A DNA stretch of 64,000 nucleotides from NCBI RefSeq assembly GCF_020169335.1, contig NZ_JAIEZN010000002.1:62001-126000 (forward strand), given 5' to 3'. The notes under the pieces are model-generated. The model saw only the letters and a program-made list of their open reading frames with translations. It had not been told where the DNA came from and searched no databases. Below, piece by piece: positions 1 through 10,531 of this stretch. The position numbers and the translations under genes were made by a program. How positions within the stretch are numbered: the stretch's first letter is position 1; each line of letters starts with the position of its first letter. The DNA comes from Devosia aquimaris (GTDB taxonomy: Bacteria > Pseudomonadota > Alphaproteobacteria > Rhizobiales > Devosiaceae).

Positions 1-215
1 CCGTGGCCAATCGGGCGCAGCAGCTCGGCCTCGACATCATGGTGGGCTGCATGGTCAGCACCTCGCTGTCCATGCTGCCCGCGCGCCTTTTGGCCGGCCA
101 TGCGCGCTGGATCGACCTCGACGGGCCATTGCTGCTGGCTGAGGATCGTCCGGGAGGCCTCGTCTATGCCGATGGCCTGATTGATCCCGCCGGCGCGCCG
201 CTCTGGGGCGGCTGA
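1..215 (+). CDS. Dipeptide epimerase / N-acetyl-D-glutamate racemase, C-terminal end (partial)
   Basis: Only the last 70 residues or so are inside the window; the gene starts upstream of base 1. The segment MVGCMVSTSL followed by DLDGPLLLAEDR is typical of the C-terminus of enolase-superfamily L-Ala-D/L-Glu epimerases and of the DgcA-type N-acetyl-D-Glu racemases. Such enzymes convert the D-Glu moiety released from peptidoglycan stem peptides to the L-form so it can be degraded. It ends 3 bp from the convergent RpiR gene. With the transporter and anhydro-MurNAc kinase that follow, it fits a murein-peptide recycling theme. The exact substrate (dipeptide or N-acetyl-D-Glu) cannot be told from this fragment. 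Confidence 0.75.
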   Translation, partial: VANRAQQLGLDIMVGCMVSTSLSMLPARLLAGHARWIDLDGPLLLAEDRPGGLVYADGLIDPAGAPLWGG

Positions 216-218
216 GCC

Positions 219-1076
219 CTAGCGCGGATGGGTGACGTCGCGCGTGCGGCGCAGGGCATCCACCGTCTGCTCATAGCGCTGGCTGGCCACGCCCAGGAAC
301 AGGCAATCGACAATGGCCAGTTGTGCAATGCGGCTGACCATGGCGCCGGCGCGAAGCCGGCTTTCCCGCGCCCGGCTGACCAGACAGGCATCGGCGGCCA
401 CGGCCAGCGGCGAATCGGGCGCACCGGTGACCGCGACAGTCAGCGCCCCCGCCTGGCGGGCGATATCGAGAAAGCGGATGGTGTCGGCCGTGGTGCCCGA
501 ATGGGAAAAACCCAGCGCCACCGTCCCCGGCGGCGAGAGCAGTGCCGCTGTCCAGGCCTCGTGCGGATCGGCCAGAAGGAAGGCATTGCGGCCAATGCGG
601 AACAGCTTGTGGTGCAGATCCTGCGCCACGAACTGGCTGGCGCCAATGCCGAACAGCAGGATGCGCTCGGCCTTGTCCAGCGCGGCAACCACCTGCTCAA
701 GCACGCCATAGTCGAGCCCCGAGACGGTTTCATCGATGGCCAGGATTTCCAGCGATGCCACCTTGGAGGCCATTTCCTGCAATGTGTCGGACTGTGCAAT
801 CTCGGCGCCCAGCATCAGATCGCTGCCGAACTGCGCCGCCTCCTTGCCCAGTTCGGTCGCCAGCGCCATGCGCAGCTGCGCATAGCCCGACAGGCCCAGC
901 GTGCGGCAGAAGCGCACAACCGAGGCCACCGAGGTGCCGCAGCTTTGGGCCAGTTCGGAAATGGTCTGCTCCAGCACGATGCGCGGCTGGTCGCGGATCA
1001 CCTTGGCCACGCGCTGCATGGCCGGCGTGAACTTGTCCACCGAGGCTTCGATTGTTGATTGGATATTCAAGGCCAT
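219..1076 (-). CDS. MurR/RpiR family transcriptional regulator
   Basis: A 285-residue RpiR-type regulator. Residues 1-75 form the helix-turn-helix domain (recognition segment about 36-60, with SELAQSCGTSVASVVRFCR). Residues about 115-260 are a SIS sugar-phosphate-binding domain, with FGIGASQF near 142 and a GFSHSGTT loop near 187. The gene is divergent from the peptide ABC transporter operon, with 256 bp between starts, so it probably controls that operon and itself. Family members such as MurR sense MurNAc-6-phosphate, the product of AnmK, whose gene lies in the operon. That ligand assignment is inference; a different sugar phosphate is possible. Confidence 0.88.
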   Translation of the reverse strand: MALNIQSTIEASVDKFTPAMQRVAKVIRDQPRIVLEQTISELAQSCGTSVASVVRFCRTLGLSGYAQLRMALATELGKEAAQFGSDLMLGAEIAQSDTLQEMASKVASLEILAIDETVSGLDYGVLEQVVAALDKAERILLFGIGASQFVAQDLHHKLFRIGRNAFLLADPHEAWTAALLSPPGTVALGFSHSGTTADTIRFLDIARQAGALTVAVTGAPDSPLAVAADACLVSRARESRLRAGAMVSRIAQLAIVDCLFLGVASQRYEQTVDALRRTRDVTHPR

Positions 1077-1332
1077 CTCCCCGCACCCTGCCCTGGACCC
1101 CGGCAGCGCGATTGCGGCGCGACCCTAGCTGAGCCGTCGCGCCAGGCCCATTGAAACAAAAGTTCAGAGACAACATCAATACTGAAAATTATTGACAGCC
1201 GGTTCCGGGACTTCATAGGCTCTGGTCAAGAGGTTGGTGCATGCGGGCGAGGGACCCGTGCCGAAGGCGGCGCACACAACGACCTTGGCCCGGTCCCCGC
1301 TGTGGGGCTGGTTGAACAGTGAGGGAACACCG
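1077..1332. promoter_or_regulatory. Divergent promoter region of rpiR-like gene and ABC operon
   Basis: No gene is seen here. A perfect -35 hexamer TTGACA lies at 1192-1197 on the + strand, with a weak -10 candidate TAGGCT at 1216-1221. Just upstream are spaced half-sites TGAA (1152-1155), TTCA (1163-1166) and TGAA (1183-1186). The first pair forms an inverted repeat TGAA-N7-TTCA, a plausible RpiR operator. A GAGGGA Shine-Dalgarno at 1321-1326 sets the start of the binding protein. The operator call is only a guess. Confidence 0.35.
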
Positions 1333-2850
1333 ATGATCCGCATTTCGCCCACAAAGATCCTGGCCGGGCTGGCCTTGGCCACAGCGCTGACGGCCGTCTC
1401 GACCGCCCTACCCGCCCAGGCCGCCAGCTTGCGCATGGCCTGGTCACAGGACGCCACCGGCCTTGATCCGCACAAGCAGACAGCCTTTTCGTCGCTGCGC
1501 CTGCTGGAGCTGATCTATGAGCCGCTGGTGCGCCTGGATGCCGAGCTCAACGTCGTGCCGGCCATCGCCACCAGCTGGGAATTCGCCCCCGACGCCAAGA
1601 CGCTGACCTTTTCGCTCGACCCCAACGCCAAGTTCTCCAACGGCGCCCAGGTGACCTCGGCTGACGTCAAGGCGTCCTTCGAGCGCCTGCTGAACGAAGA
1701 AACCGCTGCGGCCGCACGCTCGAACTTCCTCTCCATCGAGAGCATCGACACCCCAGACGACGTGACGGTGACCTTCCACCTCACGACCGCCGACGTGCCG
1801 ATCCTGGTGGCCATGGCCACCATCAACGCCGCCATCCTGCCCGCCTCGGAAATCGCAGCCGGCACCGTGGGCACCACCGCGCTGGGCTCGGGTCCGTTCA
1901 AGCTCGACAGTTGGGAACCCAATGCCAAGGAAGTGCTGAGCCCCAATGCTGACTGGGCCGGCGGCACGGTCGGCGTGGACGGCATCACCATCTCGGTGCT
2001 GCCCGACGAAACCGCGATCCTCGCCTCGCTGCGCGCCGGCCAGACCGATTTCGCTTTGCTCAATGACCCGCTGGTGGCCACGCTGGTGCCCATGGAGTCC
2101 AATCTGGTGCTCAACCGGGTCGGCCAGCTCTCCTACAACGTGCTGCAGCTCAACCCCTCGCGTCCGCCCATGAACAATCTCAAGGTCCGCCAGGCCATGA
2201 GCTGCGCCATTGACCGCCAGGCCATCATCGATGCGGCGCTTGCCGGCGAAGGCAAGGTGACGGGTCCGCTGACCATGCCGGCCTTCGCCCAGGATCCCTC
2301 GAGCCTGTTCTGCTACACCCAGGATCTGGACAAGGCCAAGGCGCTGATGGCCGAGGCCGGCGTTGACGGCTTCACCGCCAAGGTGATCGCCGCCACCGGC
2401 GAGCCGCCCGTTGCCGCTTCCGAAGCCCAGGTGCTGCAGTCGCAACTGGCCGAGATCGGCATCAAGCTCGACATCGAGATGATGGAACTCAACGTCTATG
2501 TCGACACCTGGCTGGCCGGCAATTTCGACATGGCCGTGGCCCAGAATGGCGGCCGTCCCGATCCCTACCCGATGTACAACCGCTACTTCACCAAGGAGGG
2601 CAATCTGGTGAAGGTCTCCAACTTCACCGATGACGAGCTCGACAGCCTGATGAAGCAGGGCCAGGCCGAGACCGATCCGGCCAAGCGCGTGGAGATCTTC
2701 CACAGCTTCGAAAGCCGCCTGGCCGAGCTCTCGCCCTGGCTGTGGCTCTCGACCGGCTACAACTACACCGCCCAGCTCAAGACCGTCTCCGGCTTTGAGC
2801 CCTCGCCCACCGGCACGCTGTTCGGCCTGACCAAGGTCACCGTGGAATAA
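1333..2850 (+). CDS. Peptide ABC transporter substrate-binding protein (family 5, Opp/Dpp type)
   Basis: A 505-residue periplasmic binding protein of solute-binding family 5 (peptide/nickel type). The ATG at 1333 is chosen because GAGGGA lies 7 bases upstream and a clean Sec signal peptide follows (hydrophobic 9-26, probable AQA cleavage after residue 30). The mature start LRMAWSQDATGLDPHKQ is typical of the family, where a bound peptide is presented to a DppBC permease. It is the first gene of a tightly packed operon with two permeases and a fused ATPase. The neighbours suggest murein peptides or muropeptides as ligand, but family 5 proteins also bind other oligopeptides, nickel or glycans. 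Confidence 0.92.
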   Translation: MIRISPTKILAGLALATALTAVSTALPAQAASLRMAWSQDATGLDPHKQTAFSSLRLLELIYEPLVRLDAELNVVPAIATSWEFAPDAKTLTFSLDPNAKFSNGAQVTSADVKASFERLLNEETAAAARSNFLSIESIDTPDDVTVTFHLTTADVPILVAMATINAAILPASEIAAGTVGTTALGSGPFKLDSWEPNAKEVLSPNADWAGGTVGVDGITISVLPDETAILASLRAGQTDFALLNDPLVATLVPMESNLVLNRVGQLSYNVLQLNPSRPPMNNLKVRQAMSCAIDRQAIIDAALAGEGKVTGPLTMPAFAQDPSSLFCYTQDLDKAKALMAEAGVDGFTAKVIAATGEPPVAASEAQVLQSQLAEIGIKLDIEMMELNVYVDTWLAGNFDMAVAQNGGRPDPYPMYNRYFTKEGNLVKVSNFTDDELDSLMKQGQAETDPAKRVEIFHSFESRLAELSPWLWLSTGYNYTAQLKTVSGFEPSPTGTLFGLTKVTVE

Positions 2851-2858
2851 TCCAAACC

Positions 2859-2882
2859 TGGACCGGCCCTCGGGCCGGTCCA
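2859..2882 (+). other. Intercistronic stem-loop after the binding-protein gene
   Basis: A perfect 11-bp inverted repeat, TGGACCGGCCC / GGGCCGGTCCA, with a TC centre, between the binding-protein stop and the first permease start. No T-run follows. Such hairpins commonly protect the 3' end of the binding-protein message so that it exceeds the permease mRNA; attenuation is the alternative. Confidence 0.6.
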
Positions 2883-2899
2883 CCCAACAGGTCGATGTC

Positions 2900-3859
2900 A
2901 TGAGTTATGTGGTTCAGCGCCTGCTGACCTTTCCGCTGATCCTGCTCGGGGTGTCCATCCTGGTCTTCGTTTCGATCCGGCTGGTGCCGGGCGATGCGAT
3001 CACGGCCATGCTGGGCACCGAGGCGGGCCTTTTGACCCCGGCGCAGCGCGCCTCCCTCGCCAGCTATTTCGGCATCGATCAACCCATCTGGTCGCAATAT
3101 CTGCGCTGGCTCTCGGGCCTGGTCCAGGGCGATTTGGGCATCTCCTCGATCTATGGCAAGCCCGTGCTGACGGTGATCCTAGAGCGTTTTCCGCTGACGC
3201 TGCAGCTTTCGCTGATGGCCATGGTGATCGCGCTGGGCATCGGCGTGCCGCTGGGCGTGTTGGCCGCCTCGCGCAATGAACGGCCCAGCGACCTGATCGT
3301 GCGGGTGCTGGCCATGCTCGGCCAGTCGACGCCCAGCTTTGTCGTGGGCGTGCTCATCATCTATGTGCTCTCGGTCTGGTTCGGCTTCGTGCCGGCCATG
3401 GGCACCTTTACGCCGCTGCTGACCGACCCGCTGGCCAGCATTGGCCAATTGATCTTTCCCGCCATCACCCTAGGCTTTGCCTTTGCCGCCTCGGTGACGC
3501 GCATTGCCCGCTCCTCCATGCTTGATGTGCTCAGCGACGATTATGTGCGCACCGCCCGCGCCAAGGGCGTCACCCCGCGCAGTGTCATCTGGCGCCACGC
3601 CCTGCCCAATGCATTGATCCCGGTGGTGACGCTGTCGGGCGTCGAATTCGGCTATCTGCTGGGGGGCGCGGTGATCGTCGAGCAGATCTTTGCCCTGCCC
3701 GGGCTGGGGCGCCTGGTGCTCGACGCCATTACCCAGCGCGACTATGCGCTGGTGCAGGGTACGGTGCTGTTCATCGCCTTCAACTTCCTCGTGGTGAACC
3801 TGCTGGTCGATCTCGCCTATGTGGCGCTCGACCCGCGCATCCGGATCGGGGGGCGCTGA
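2900..3859 (+). CDS. Peptide ABC transporter permease, DppB type
   Basis: A 319-residue inner-membrane permease. The N-terminal helix (VVQRLLTFPLILLGVSILVF) is typical of DppB/OppB, and the LVPGDAI segment follows it. The ATPase-coupling EAA-like loop is seen around DYVRTARAKGVTPRSVIWRHALPNALIPV near residues 214-242. It forms a heterodimer channel with the next gene. The stop overlaps the next start by one base (TGATG), which implies translational coupling. The substrate is set by the binding protein and is not known. Confidence 0.93.
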   Translation: MSYVVQRLLTFPLILLGVSILVFVSIRLVPGDAITAMLGTEAGLLTPAQRASLASYFGIDQPIWSQYLRWLSGLVQGDLGISSIYGKPVLTVILERFPLTLQLSLMAMVIALGIGVPLGVLAASRNERPSDLIVRVLAMLGQSTPSFVVGVLIIYVLSVWFGFVPAMGTFTPLLTDPLASIGQLIFPAITLGFAFAASVTRIARSSMLDVLSDDYVRTARAKGVTPRSVIWRHALPNALIPVVTLSGVEFGYLLGGAVIVEQIFALPGLGRLVLDAITQRDYALVQGTVLFIAFNFLVVNLLVDLAYVALDPRIRIGGR

Positions 3860-4697
3860 TGGCAAAGATGCTCGCCGCCCTGTTCCGCCATCCGTCCGGC
3901 CGCATTGGCCTGGTCATCATCGGGCTCTACCTGCTGGCCGCCATCCTGGCCACGCTGGGCCTGACGCCGCATGATCCGCTCAAGCTTTTTGCCATCGACC
4001 GGCTCAAGCCCCCCAGCGCCACCTATTGGTTCGGCACCGATCTCTTGGGCCGCGACGCCTTCAGCCGCCTGATGCTGGGTATTCGCCAGTCGATGTTTAT
4101 CGCCTTTGCCTCGGTGGCCATCGCCACCATTGCCGGCACCATCATCGGCCTGCTCGCGGCCTGGTGGGGCGGCCTCTGGGACGGGCTGTTCATGCGCATC
4201 ATGGATGTGCTGCTGGCCTTCCCGGCGATCCTGCTGGCCCTGCTGATCATTGCCGTGGTCGGCCCCGGCGCCATGACCAGCATTGCCGCCATTGCCATTG
4301 TCTATACGCCCATCTTTGCCCGCGTGGTGCGCGGCCCGGCGCTGTCGCTCAAGCAGCGCGAATTCGTCGATGCCGCGCGCACCTTTGGCAGTTCCCAGAC
4401 CTATGTGCTGACCCATCACCTGCTGCTGAACCTGGTCGCGCCCCTGGCCGTGCAGGTGACGCTGGCGCTGGCCTGGGCACTGCTGACCGAGGCCGGGCTG
4501 AGCTTTTTGGGCCTCGGCACCCAGCCGCCGACGCCCTCGCTCGGGTTGATGCTGGCCGAGAGCCGCAACCTGATGCAGCACGCGCCCTGGCTGATGATCT
4601 TCCCGGCGCTGACCATCATGCTGGGCATTTTGGGCTTCAATCTCACTGGTGATGCCTTGCGCGATATTCTCGACCCCAGGACGCAGGGGCGCCAGCC

Positions 4698-4701
<4 letters not shown>
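3859..4701 (+). CDS. Peptide ABC transporter permease, DppC type
   Basis: A 280-residue inner-membrane permease with the DppC/OppC layout: N-terminal helix at about 15-35, then the FGTDLLGRDAFSRL segment near 57-70 that marks this subfamily. The coupling loop is EFVDAARTFGSSQTYVLTHHLL near 168-189. It is slightly shorter than E. coli DppC. It pairs with the preceding DppB-like protein and overlaps the ATPase gene by four bases (ATGA), so the operon is translationally coupled. Confidence 0.93.
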
Positions 4702-6423
<1,722 letters not shown>

Positions 6424-6437
<14 letters not shown>

Positions 6438-7416
6438 GCAGCAGCTTGACCGCGCCTTTGCCCCGCTGGCCGCGGCGATCACTGCGGGCCGCATTCCCGG
6501 CGGCGTGCTCGGCGTCATCGACAGCACCGGCCAGCGCGCCATCCGCGCCATCGGCCAGGCGCAGACGGTGCCGATGAGCCGGCCGATGGAGACCAATACC
6601 TGGTTTGACCTGGCCTCGCTCACCAAGGTGCTGTTCACCACCGAGCGCGTGCTGGCCCTGGCCGAGGCGGGGCGCATCGACCTCGATGCATCGCTGACCA
6701 GCGTGCTGCCGGACTTCCGCCACTACAATCTCGACAATTGGGAACGCAAGGTCACCTTCCGCCAGTGCCTGGGGCATCAGACGCCCTTTCCCGCTGTTTT
6801 CCCGCTCTATACCTATGGCCGCGACCCCGACCTGTTGCGCACCTTCCTGCTGCAGCATGAGTTCGCGGCTGGGCCTTCGGTCTATTCGGACATCAACTTC
6901 ATCCTGCTCGGCCTGGCGCTGGAGCGCATCGCGGGACACTGGATCCGCCAGATGGACCCCGGCCCCGGCTTTGCCTGGTCGGCTGATCCTGACCAGTCCG
7001 CGGCCACCGAGGATTGCTACTGGCGCCATCGCGTGCTGGTGGGGGAAGTGCATGACGACAATTGCTCGGCGCTCGACGGCGCGGGGCATGCGGGCCTGTT
7101 CGGTACCGTTACGAGCCTGCTCGACTTTGCCGCCACGAAGCTGGCCAACGCCGGCGCCGATGCGCTGATCCGCACGCCGCTGTCGGCCCGCCGCACGCAC
7201 GGCTGGGAGCGCCCCTATGAGGGCTGGTCGGGCGGCGAGCACTGTTCGCCCCAGACCATCGGCCACACCGGCTTCACCGGCACGGGCCTGTGGATCGACT
7301 TCGAGCGCGGCCAAGCCTGGACGCTGTTGACCAATCGCGTGCATCCCACGCGCCATTTCGACAGCGGCATCATCGCCCTGCGCCGCGCTGTCGGCGACGC
7401 CATCAACGCCAATTAG
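6424..7416 (+). CDS. Beta-lactamase-fold serine hydrolase (class C / D,D-peptidase-like)
   Basis: A 330-residue member of the PF00144 beta-lactamase family. The catalytic SxxK is SLTK near residues 60-63, a YSD triad sits near 157, and an HTGFTG box lies near 281, as in class C beta-lactamases, D-aminopeptidases and esterases. I choose ATG 6424 because GAGGAG is 7 bases upstream; the start lies inside the ATPase gene. I see no signal peptide, so it probably acts in the cytoplasm on an imported substrate. Given the neighbours, a role in trimming muropeptides or D-amino-acid peptides is likely but unproven. Confidence 0.85.
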
Positions 7417-7426
7417 GGAGAGCAGC

Positions 7427-8545
7427 ATGGAGCCCATCTGGTCCATCGGATTGATGACCGGCACGGTCCTCGACGGCAATATCGATGTGGCGCTGCTGCG
7501 CACCGATGGCGAGCGCATCGAGCGCTTCGGCGCCTATACGCTGGCGCCCTATCCGCAGGACATTCGCGACCTGCTCGAGGAGACCCTGGCGCAGGCGCGC
7601 GTGTGGAACTTTGAAGGTCCCGAGCCCGCAATCTTTGCCGCGGCTGAAGCGGCGCTGACCACAGCCCAGTCCGCGGCCGTGCTGGACCTGGTCAGCCAGG
7701 CCGGGCTCACCCCGGCGGACATTGGCATCATCGGCTTTCACGGCCAGTCCGTGCTGCATCGCGCGCCGCAGCCGGGCCGTATCGGCGCCACCCGCCAGCT
7801 CGGGGACGGCGCCCTGATGCACAGGCTCACCGGCATCAGGACCGCCTACGATTTCCGCTCGGCCGATGTGCGGGCCGGCGGCCAGGGCGCGCCCCTGGCC
7901 GCGCTCTATCACCAGGCCCTGCTGCGCATGATCGGCGCCACCGACGGCAAGACCGCCGTGCTCAACCTGGGCGGCGTCGCCAATGTGACCTGGTGGGACG
8001 GCAAGGATAGCCTGATTGCCTTTGACACCGGCCCGGCCAATGCGCCGATCAATGATTTCATCAAGGCGCATGGACTGGGCGAGATGGACCGCGACGGCAC
8101 GCTGGCGCTGCGCGGCACGGTGGATGAGGCACGCCTGGCGCGCCTGCTGACCCATCCCTATCTCAGCGCGCCCTTCCCCAAATCGCTCGACCGCTTCGAC
8201 TTCCTCGCCAGCATGGCCGATGGGCTGGACGTCGAGACCGGCGCAGCCACGCTGACCGCCTTCACCACCGGCGCTGTGGGCAAAGCGCTTGACCTGCTGC
8301 CGCAGCGGCCCGAGCGGCTGATTGTCTGTGGCGGTGGCCGGCACAACCCGGCGATCATGGCCATGCTGGGCGCGCGCGCTGGGATCGAGGCGGTGCCGGC
8401 CGAAGCCGTGGGCTGGCGCGGCGACGCCATTGAAGCGGAGTGCTTTGCCTTCCTCGCCGTGCGGGTGCTGCGCGGCCTGCCGATCAGCTTCCCCACCACC
8501 ACCGGCGCGCCTCATCCGCTGACCGGTGGACAATTGGCGGCCTGA
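7427..8545 (+). CDS. anmK: Anhydro-N-acetylmuramic acid kinase
   Basis: A 372-residue AnmK, close to the usual length. It phosphorylates 1,6-anhydro-MurNAc with ring opening to give MurNAc-6-phosphate in cytoplasmic murein recycling. The N-terminal phosphate loop reads [16 protein letters not shown], where most AnmKs have GLMSGTSLDG; the core GT-LDG is kept. Further family segments are FHGQSVLHR near 104, [12 protein letters not shown] near 182 and [13 protein letters not shown] near 203. It starts 10 bases after the hydrolase stop and ends 3 bases before an acetyltransferase. MurQ etherase, the next pathway step, is not in the window. Confidence 0.93.
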   Translation: MEPIWSIGLMTGTVLDGNIDVALLRTDGERIERFGAYTLAPYPQDIRDLLEETLAQARVWNFEGPEPAIFAAAEAALTTAQSAAVLDLVSQAGLTPADIGIIGFHGQSVLHRAPQPGRIGATRQLGDGALMHRLTGIRTAYDFRSADVRAGGQGAPLAALYHQALLRMIGATDGKTAVLNLGGVANVTWWDGKDSLIAFDTGPANAPINDFIKAHGLGEMDRDGTLALRGTVDEARLARLLTHPYLSAPFPKSLDRFDFLASMADGLDVETGAATLTAFTTGAVGKALDLLPQRPERLIVCGGGRHNPAIMAMLGARAGIEAVPAEAVGWRGDAIEAECFAFLAVRVLRGLPISFPTTTGAPHPLTGGQLAA

Positions 8546-8548
8546 GCC

Positions 8549-8971
8549 ATGGACGAATTGTCCGTTGCGGTCACCGAAACGCCAGACGCCGCTGCGCTCG
8601 ATACCATTGGCAGCCAGTTGGCGCGCTTCAACGAGGCCGATGTCGGCCCTGCCGAGCGGCGGCCGCTGGCCGTGGTGGTGACCGATGGCGCCGGAACGCT
8701 GGTTGCCGGCATCTCGGGCTACACCGCCTGGGGCTGGCTCTATGTGCAATGGCTCTGGGTGGACGAGGCCCAGCGCGGCCGGCGCCTCGCCGGGCGGATG
8801 CTGGCCGCCGCCGAGGCCGAAGCGCGCGCCCGCGGCTGTCACCACGCCTATATCGACACCTTCAACCCCAAGGCGCTGACGGCCTATCAACGGGCCGGCT
8901 ATGTGGTGTTTGGCGAGCTGCCCGACTTTCCCCTCGGCCGGACCCGCAGCTTCCTGAGCAAATCGCTCTAG
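8549..8971 (+). CDS. GNAT family N-acetyltransferase
   Basis: A 140-residue GNAT protein. The acetyl-CoA pyrophosphate loop is EAQRGRRLAGRML near residues 73-85, and a C-terminal FNPKALTAYQRAGY segment is the usual beta5-alpha4 region. It begins 3 bases after anmK, so it is the last gene of the same operon. The acceptor may be an amino sugar, amino acid or D-amino acid released from murein, but nothing in the sequence fixes this. Confidence 0.85.
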   Translation: MDELSVAVTETPDAAALDTIGSQLARFNEADVGPAERRPLAVVVTDGAGTLVAGISGYTAWGWLYVQWLWVDEAQRGRRLAGRMLAAAEAEARARGCHHAYIDTFNPKALTAYQRAGYVVFGELPDFPLGRTRSFLSKSL

Positions 8972-8978
8972 CGTCTCG

Positions 8979-8997
8979 CGGTCCACATGGCGGACCG
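8979..8997 (+). terminator. Weak hairpin after the recycling operon
   Basis: A 6-bp inverted repeat CGGTCC / GGACCG with a 7-base loop begins 8 bases after the acetyltransferase stop. It has no T-run, so termination here is uncertain. Confidence 0.25.
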
Positions 8998-9048
8998 GGC
9001 GTCAAACAGGGTTTCGCTGCGACTCCCGATTTGCTATCGAAAAGCCGT

Positions 9049-9125
9049 GGTCTCGTAGCTCAGTTGGATAGAGCACAGGATTCCTAATCCTGGGGTCGTG
9101 GGTTCGAATCCCGCCGAGATCACCA
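9049..9125 (+). tRNA. tRNA-Arg (anticodon CCT)
   Basis: A complete 77-nt cloverleaf with encoded CCA. The acceptor stem GGTCTCG pairs with CGAGATC (one G-T). The D arm is GCTC/GAGC, the anticodon stem CAGGA/TCCTG encloses loop TTCCTAA, and the T arm contains GGTTCGAATCC. Anticodon CCT at 9083-9085 reads AGG, a rare codon in GC-rich genomes. A GC hairpin (CGGGCCC/GGGCCCG, 9143-9160) follows and may help termination. Confidence 0.96.
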
Positions 9126-9188
9126 CCTCCCTGATGCAGAGACGGGCCCCGCAGGGCCCGCCAATAGGTCACAACTGCGGCGCTTCGA

Positions 9189-9587
9189 TCAGGCGCCGTG
9201 AATGGCCGCTTCCACGTCACCCACCGCATGGCCGGTCAGATCCTTGGCGATCTCGGCCAGCAGCTTTGCGGACAGCGCCTTGTGGTAATGCTTGCGCATC
9301 TCGCCCAGCGCGCGCGGCGCTGCAATGATGACCAGGCCGTCGATCCGGCCCTCAAGCGCCTCCTTGTTGAGGAAGCCAACAATACCGGCCGAAAAGCCGT
9401 CTTCGCTGGCCTGGCTGGGATCGGGATTGCCCGAACTGGTCTGGCGCGAGCCGCTGGCATGGGCATCATCCGCATGCGCGTGCTCAAGCGGCGCCAGCTT
9501 GAGCCCCGCTTCATCGCCCGCATTGCGGAACAGGTTCAGCTTCTCGCCGTCGGCGACAGCAACAATCGTGCCCTTGGGTAGCATCAT
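9189..9587 (-). CDS. Host attachment family protein (AtsE-like)
   Basis: A 132-residue cytoplasmic protein resembling the host-attachment family (PF10116) first linked to plant attachment in Agrobacterium. The N-terminal strand-turn (GTIVAVADGEKLNLFRNAG) and C-terminal LAEIAKDLTGHAVGDVEAAI helix are typical; the middle holds a variable His/Asp-rich loop (HAHADDAHA). The molecular function is unknown in this family, and the fold resembles release-factor-like nuclease-like domains. It reads away from the SDR gene with a GC hairpin between them. The ATG after the first Met codon is an equally possible start. Confidence 0.75.
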   Translation of the reverse strand: MMLPKGTIVAVADGEKLNLFRNAGDEAGLKLAPLEHAHADDAHASGSRQTSSGNPDPSQASEDGFSAGIVGFLNKEALEGRIDGLVIIAAPRALGEMRKHYHKALSAKLLAEIAKDLTGHAVGDVEAAIHGA

Positions 9588-9622
9588 CAGTCGTCTCCGC
9601 GGTTGGTGAGAAAATCGGCAGC

Positions 9623-9646
9623 CGGCGCGGGATCGGTCCCGCGCCG
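9623..9646 (-). terminator. Terminator-like hairpin downstream of the SDR gene
   Basis: A perfect 10-bp inverted repeat, CGGCGCGGGA / TCCCGCGCCG, with a TCGG loop. On the minus strand an ATTTTC run follows 8 bases later. It sits 7 bases past the SDR stop. Confidence 0.5.
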
Positions 9647-9652
9647 CAAAAA

Positions 9653-10408
9653 TCAGGCTGCACTCCAGCCCTTATCGACCGGAAGCACGGCGCCATTAAG
9701 GTAGCGCGCGGCATCGGAGGCCAGAAACAGCACGGCCTGGGCAATATCGATGGGCTCGAGCATGCCCGGGTTGCTGGCGTGATAGGGCCCCAGCCGCGCC
9801 AGCGCCGCCTGGTCGAGCGCACTGGCGTCGACGCTGTCCATGATATTGGTGCTGACCCCGCCCACGGCCAGCGCGTTGCAGCGCAAACCGGCCTTGGCAT
9901 ATTGATAGGCCGTGCTTTTGGTGAGGCCGATCAGCGCGTGTTTGGAGGCGGTATAGGCTGCCCCCGCCGCGCCGCCGCCAATGGCCGCCACCGAGGCGAT
10001 ATTGACGATCGAGCCATGGCCCTGGGCCAGCATCAGCGGCACCGCCCGGCGCATGGCATACATCGGCCCGTCGACATTGACGGACATGCAACGCCGCCAG
10101 GTGGCATCGTCCACCTCGGCGACCGAGGCAAACAGATCCATCACGCCGGCATTGTTGACCAGGATGTCGATGCGCCCGAATTCGGCAATCGCCCGGTCGA
10201 TCATGGCGACGCAGTCGGCCTCTTCGGCCACATTGCCCGTCATGCCGACGATGGCGCCACCGATGTCGCGCACAGCCGCCGAAATGGCTGGCTCGTGCCA
10301 GTCGACGGCGACGACCTTGGCCCCCTCGGCAACAAAAAGCCGGGCGATCGCCAGGCCAATGCCCGAGCCCGCCCCCGTCACAACCGCTACCTTGTCCTTG
10401 ATCTGCAT
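9653..10408 (-). CDS. SDR family NAD-dependent oxidoreductase
   Basis: A 251-residue classical short-chain dehydrogenase. It shows the cofactor motif TGAGSGIG at 11-18, NNAG at 85-88, and catalytic S139, Y152 and K156 (YTASK). Asp36 after the second strand favours NAD over NADP. It acts on a hydroxy or keto substrate that cannot be named; sugar and cyclitol dehydrogenases are the nearest-looking relatives. A strong terminator at 10499-10522 separates it from the ThuA-like gene, so it has its own promoter. Confidence 0.88.
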   Translation of the reverse strand: MQIKDKVAVVTGAGSGIGLAIARLFVAEGAKVVAVDWHEPAISAAVRDIGGAIVGMTGNVAEEADCVAMIDRAIAEFGRIDILVNNAGVMDLFASVAEVDDATWRRCMSVNVDGPMYAMRRAVPLMLAQGHGSIVNIASVAAIGGGAAGAAYTASKHALIGLTKSTAYQYAKAGLRCNALAVGGVSTNIMDSVDASALDQAALARLGPYHASNPGMLEPIDIAQAVLFLASDAARYLNGAVLPVDKGWSAA

Positions 10409-10490
10409 GACTGCCTCCGCATGGTGCAGAGCCAGACTAGGCCGGGCGGCGTTGATCCACCTTGATGCAGGTCAAGTTCGCATGGACCAA

Positions 10491-10522
10491 GAAAAAAAGC
10501 GGCGCGCCCAAAGGCGCGCCGC
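10491..10522 (-). terminator. Rho-independent terminator of the ThuA-like gene
   Basis: A 10-bp perfect stem GCGGCGCGCC / GGCGCGCCGC with a CAAA loop. On the minus strand it is followed directly by a run of seven T. It lies 9 bases past the ThuA-like stop. Confidence 0.85.
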
Positions 10523-10531
10523 AGCATTGGA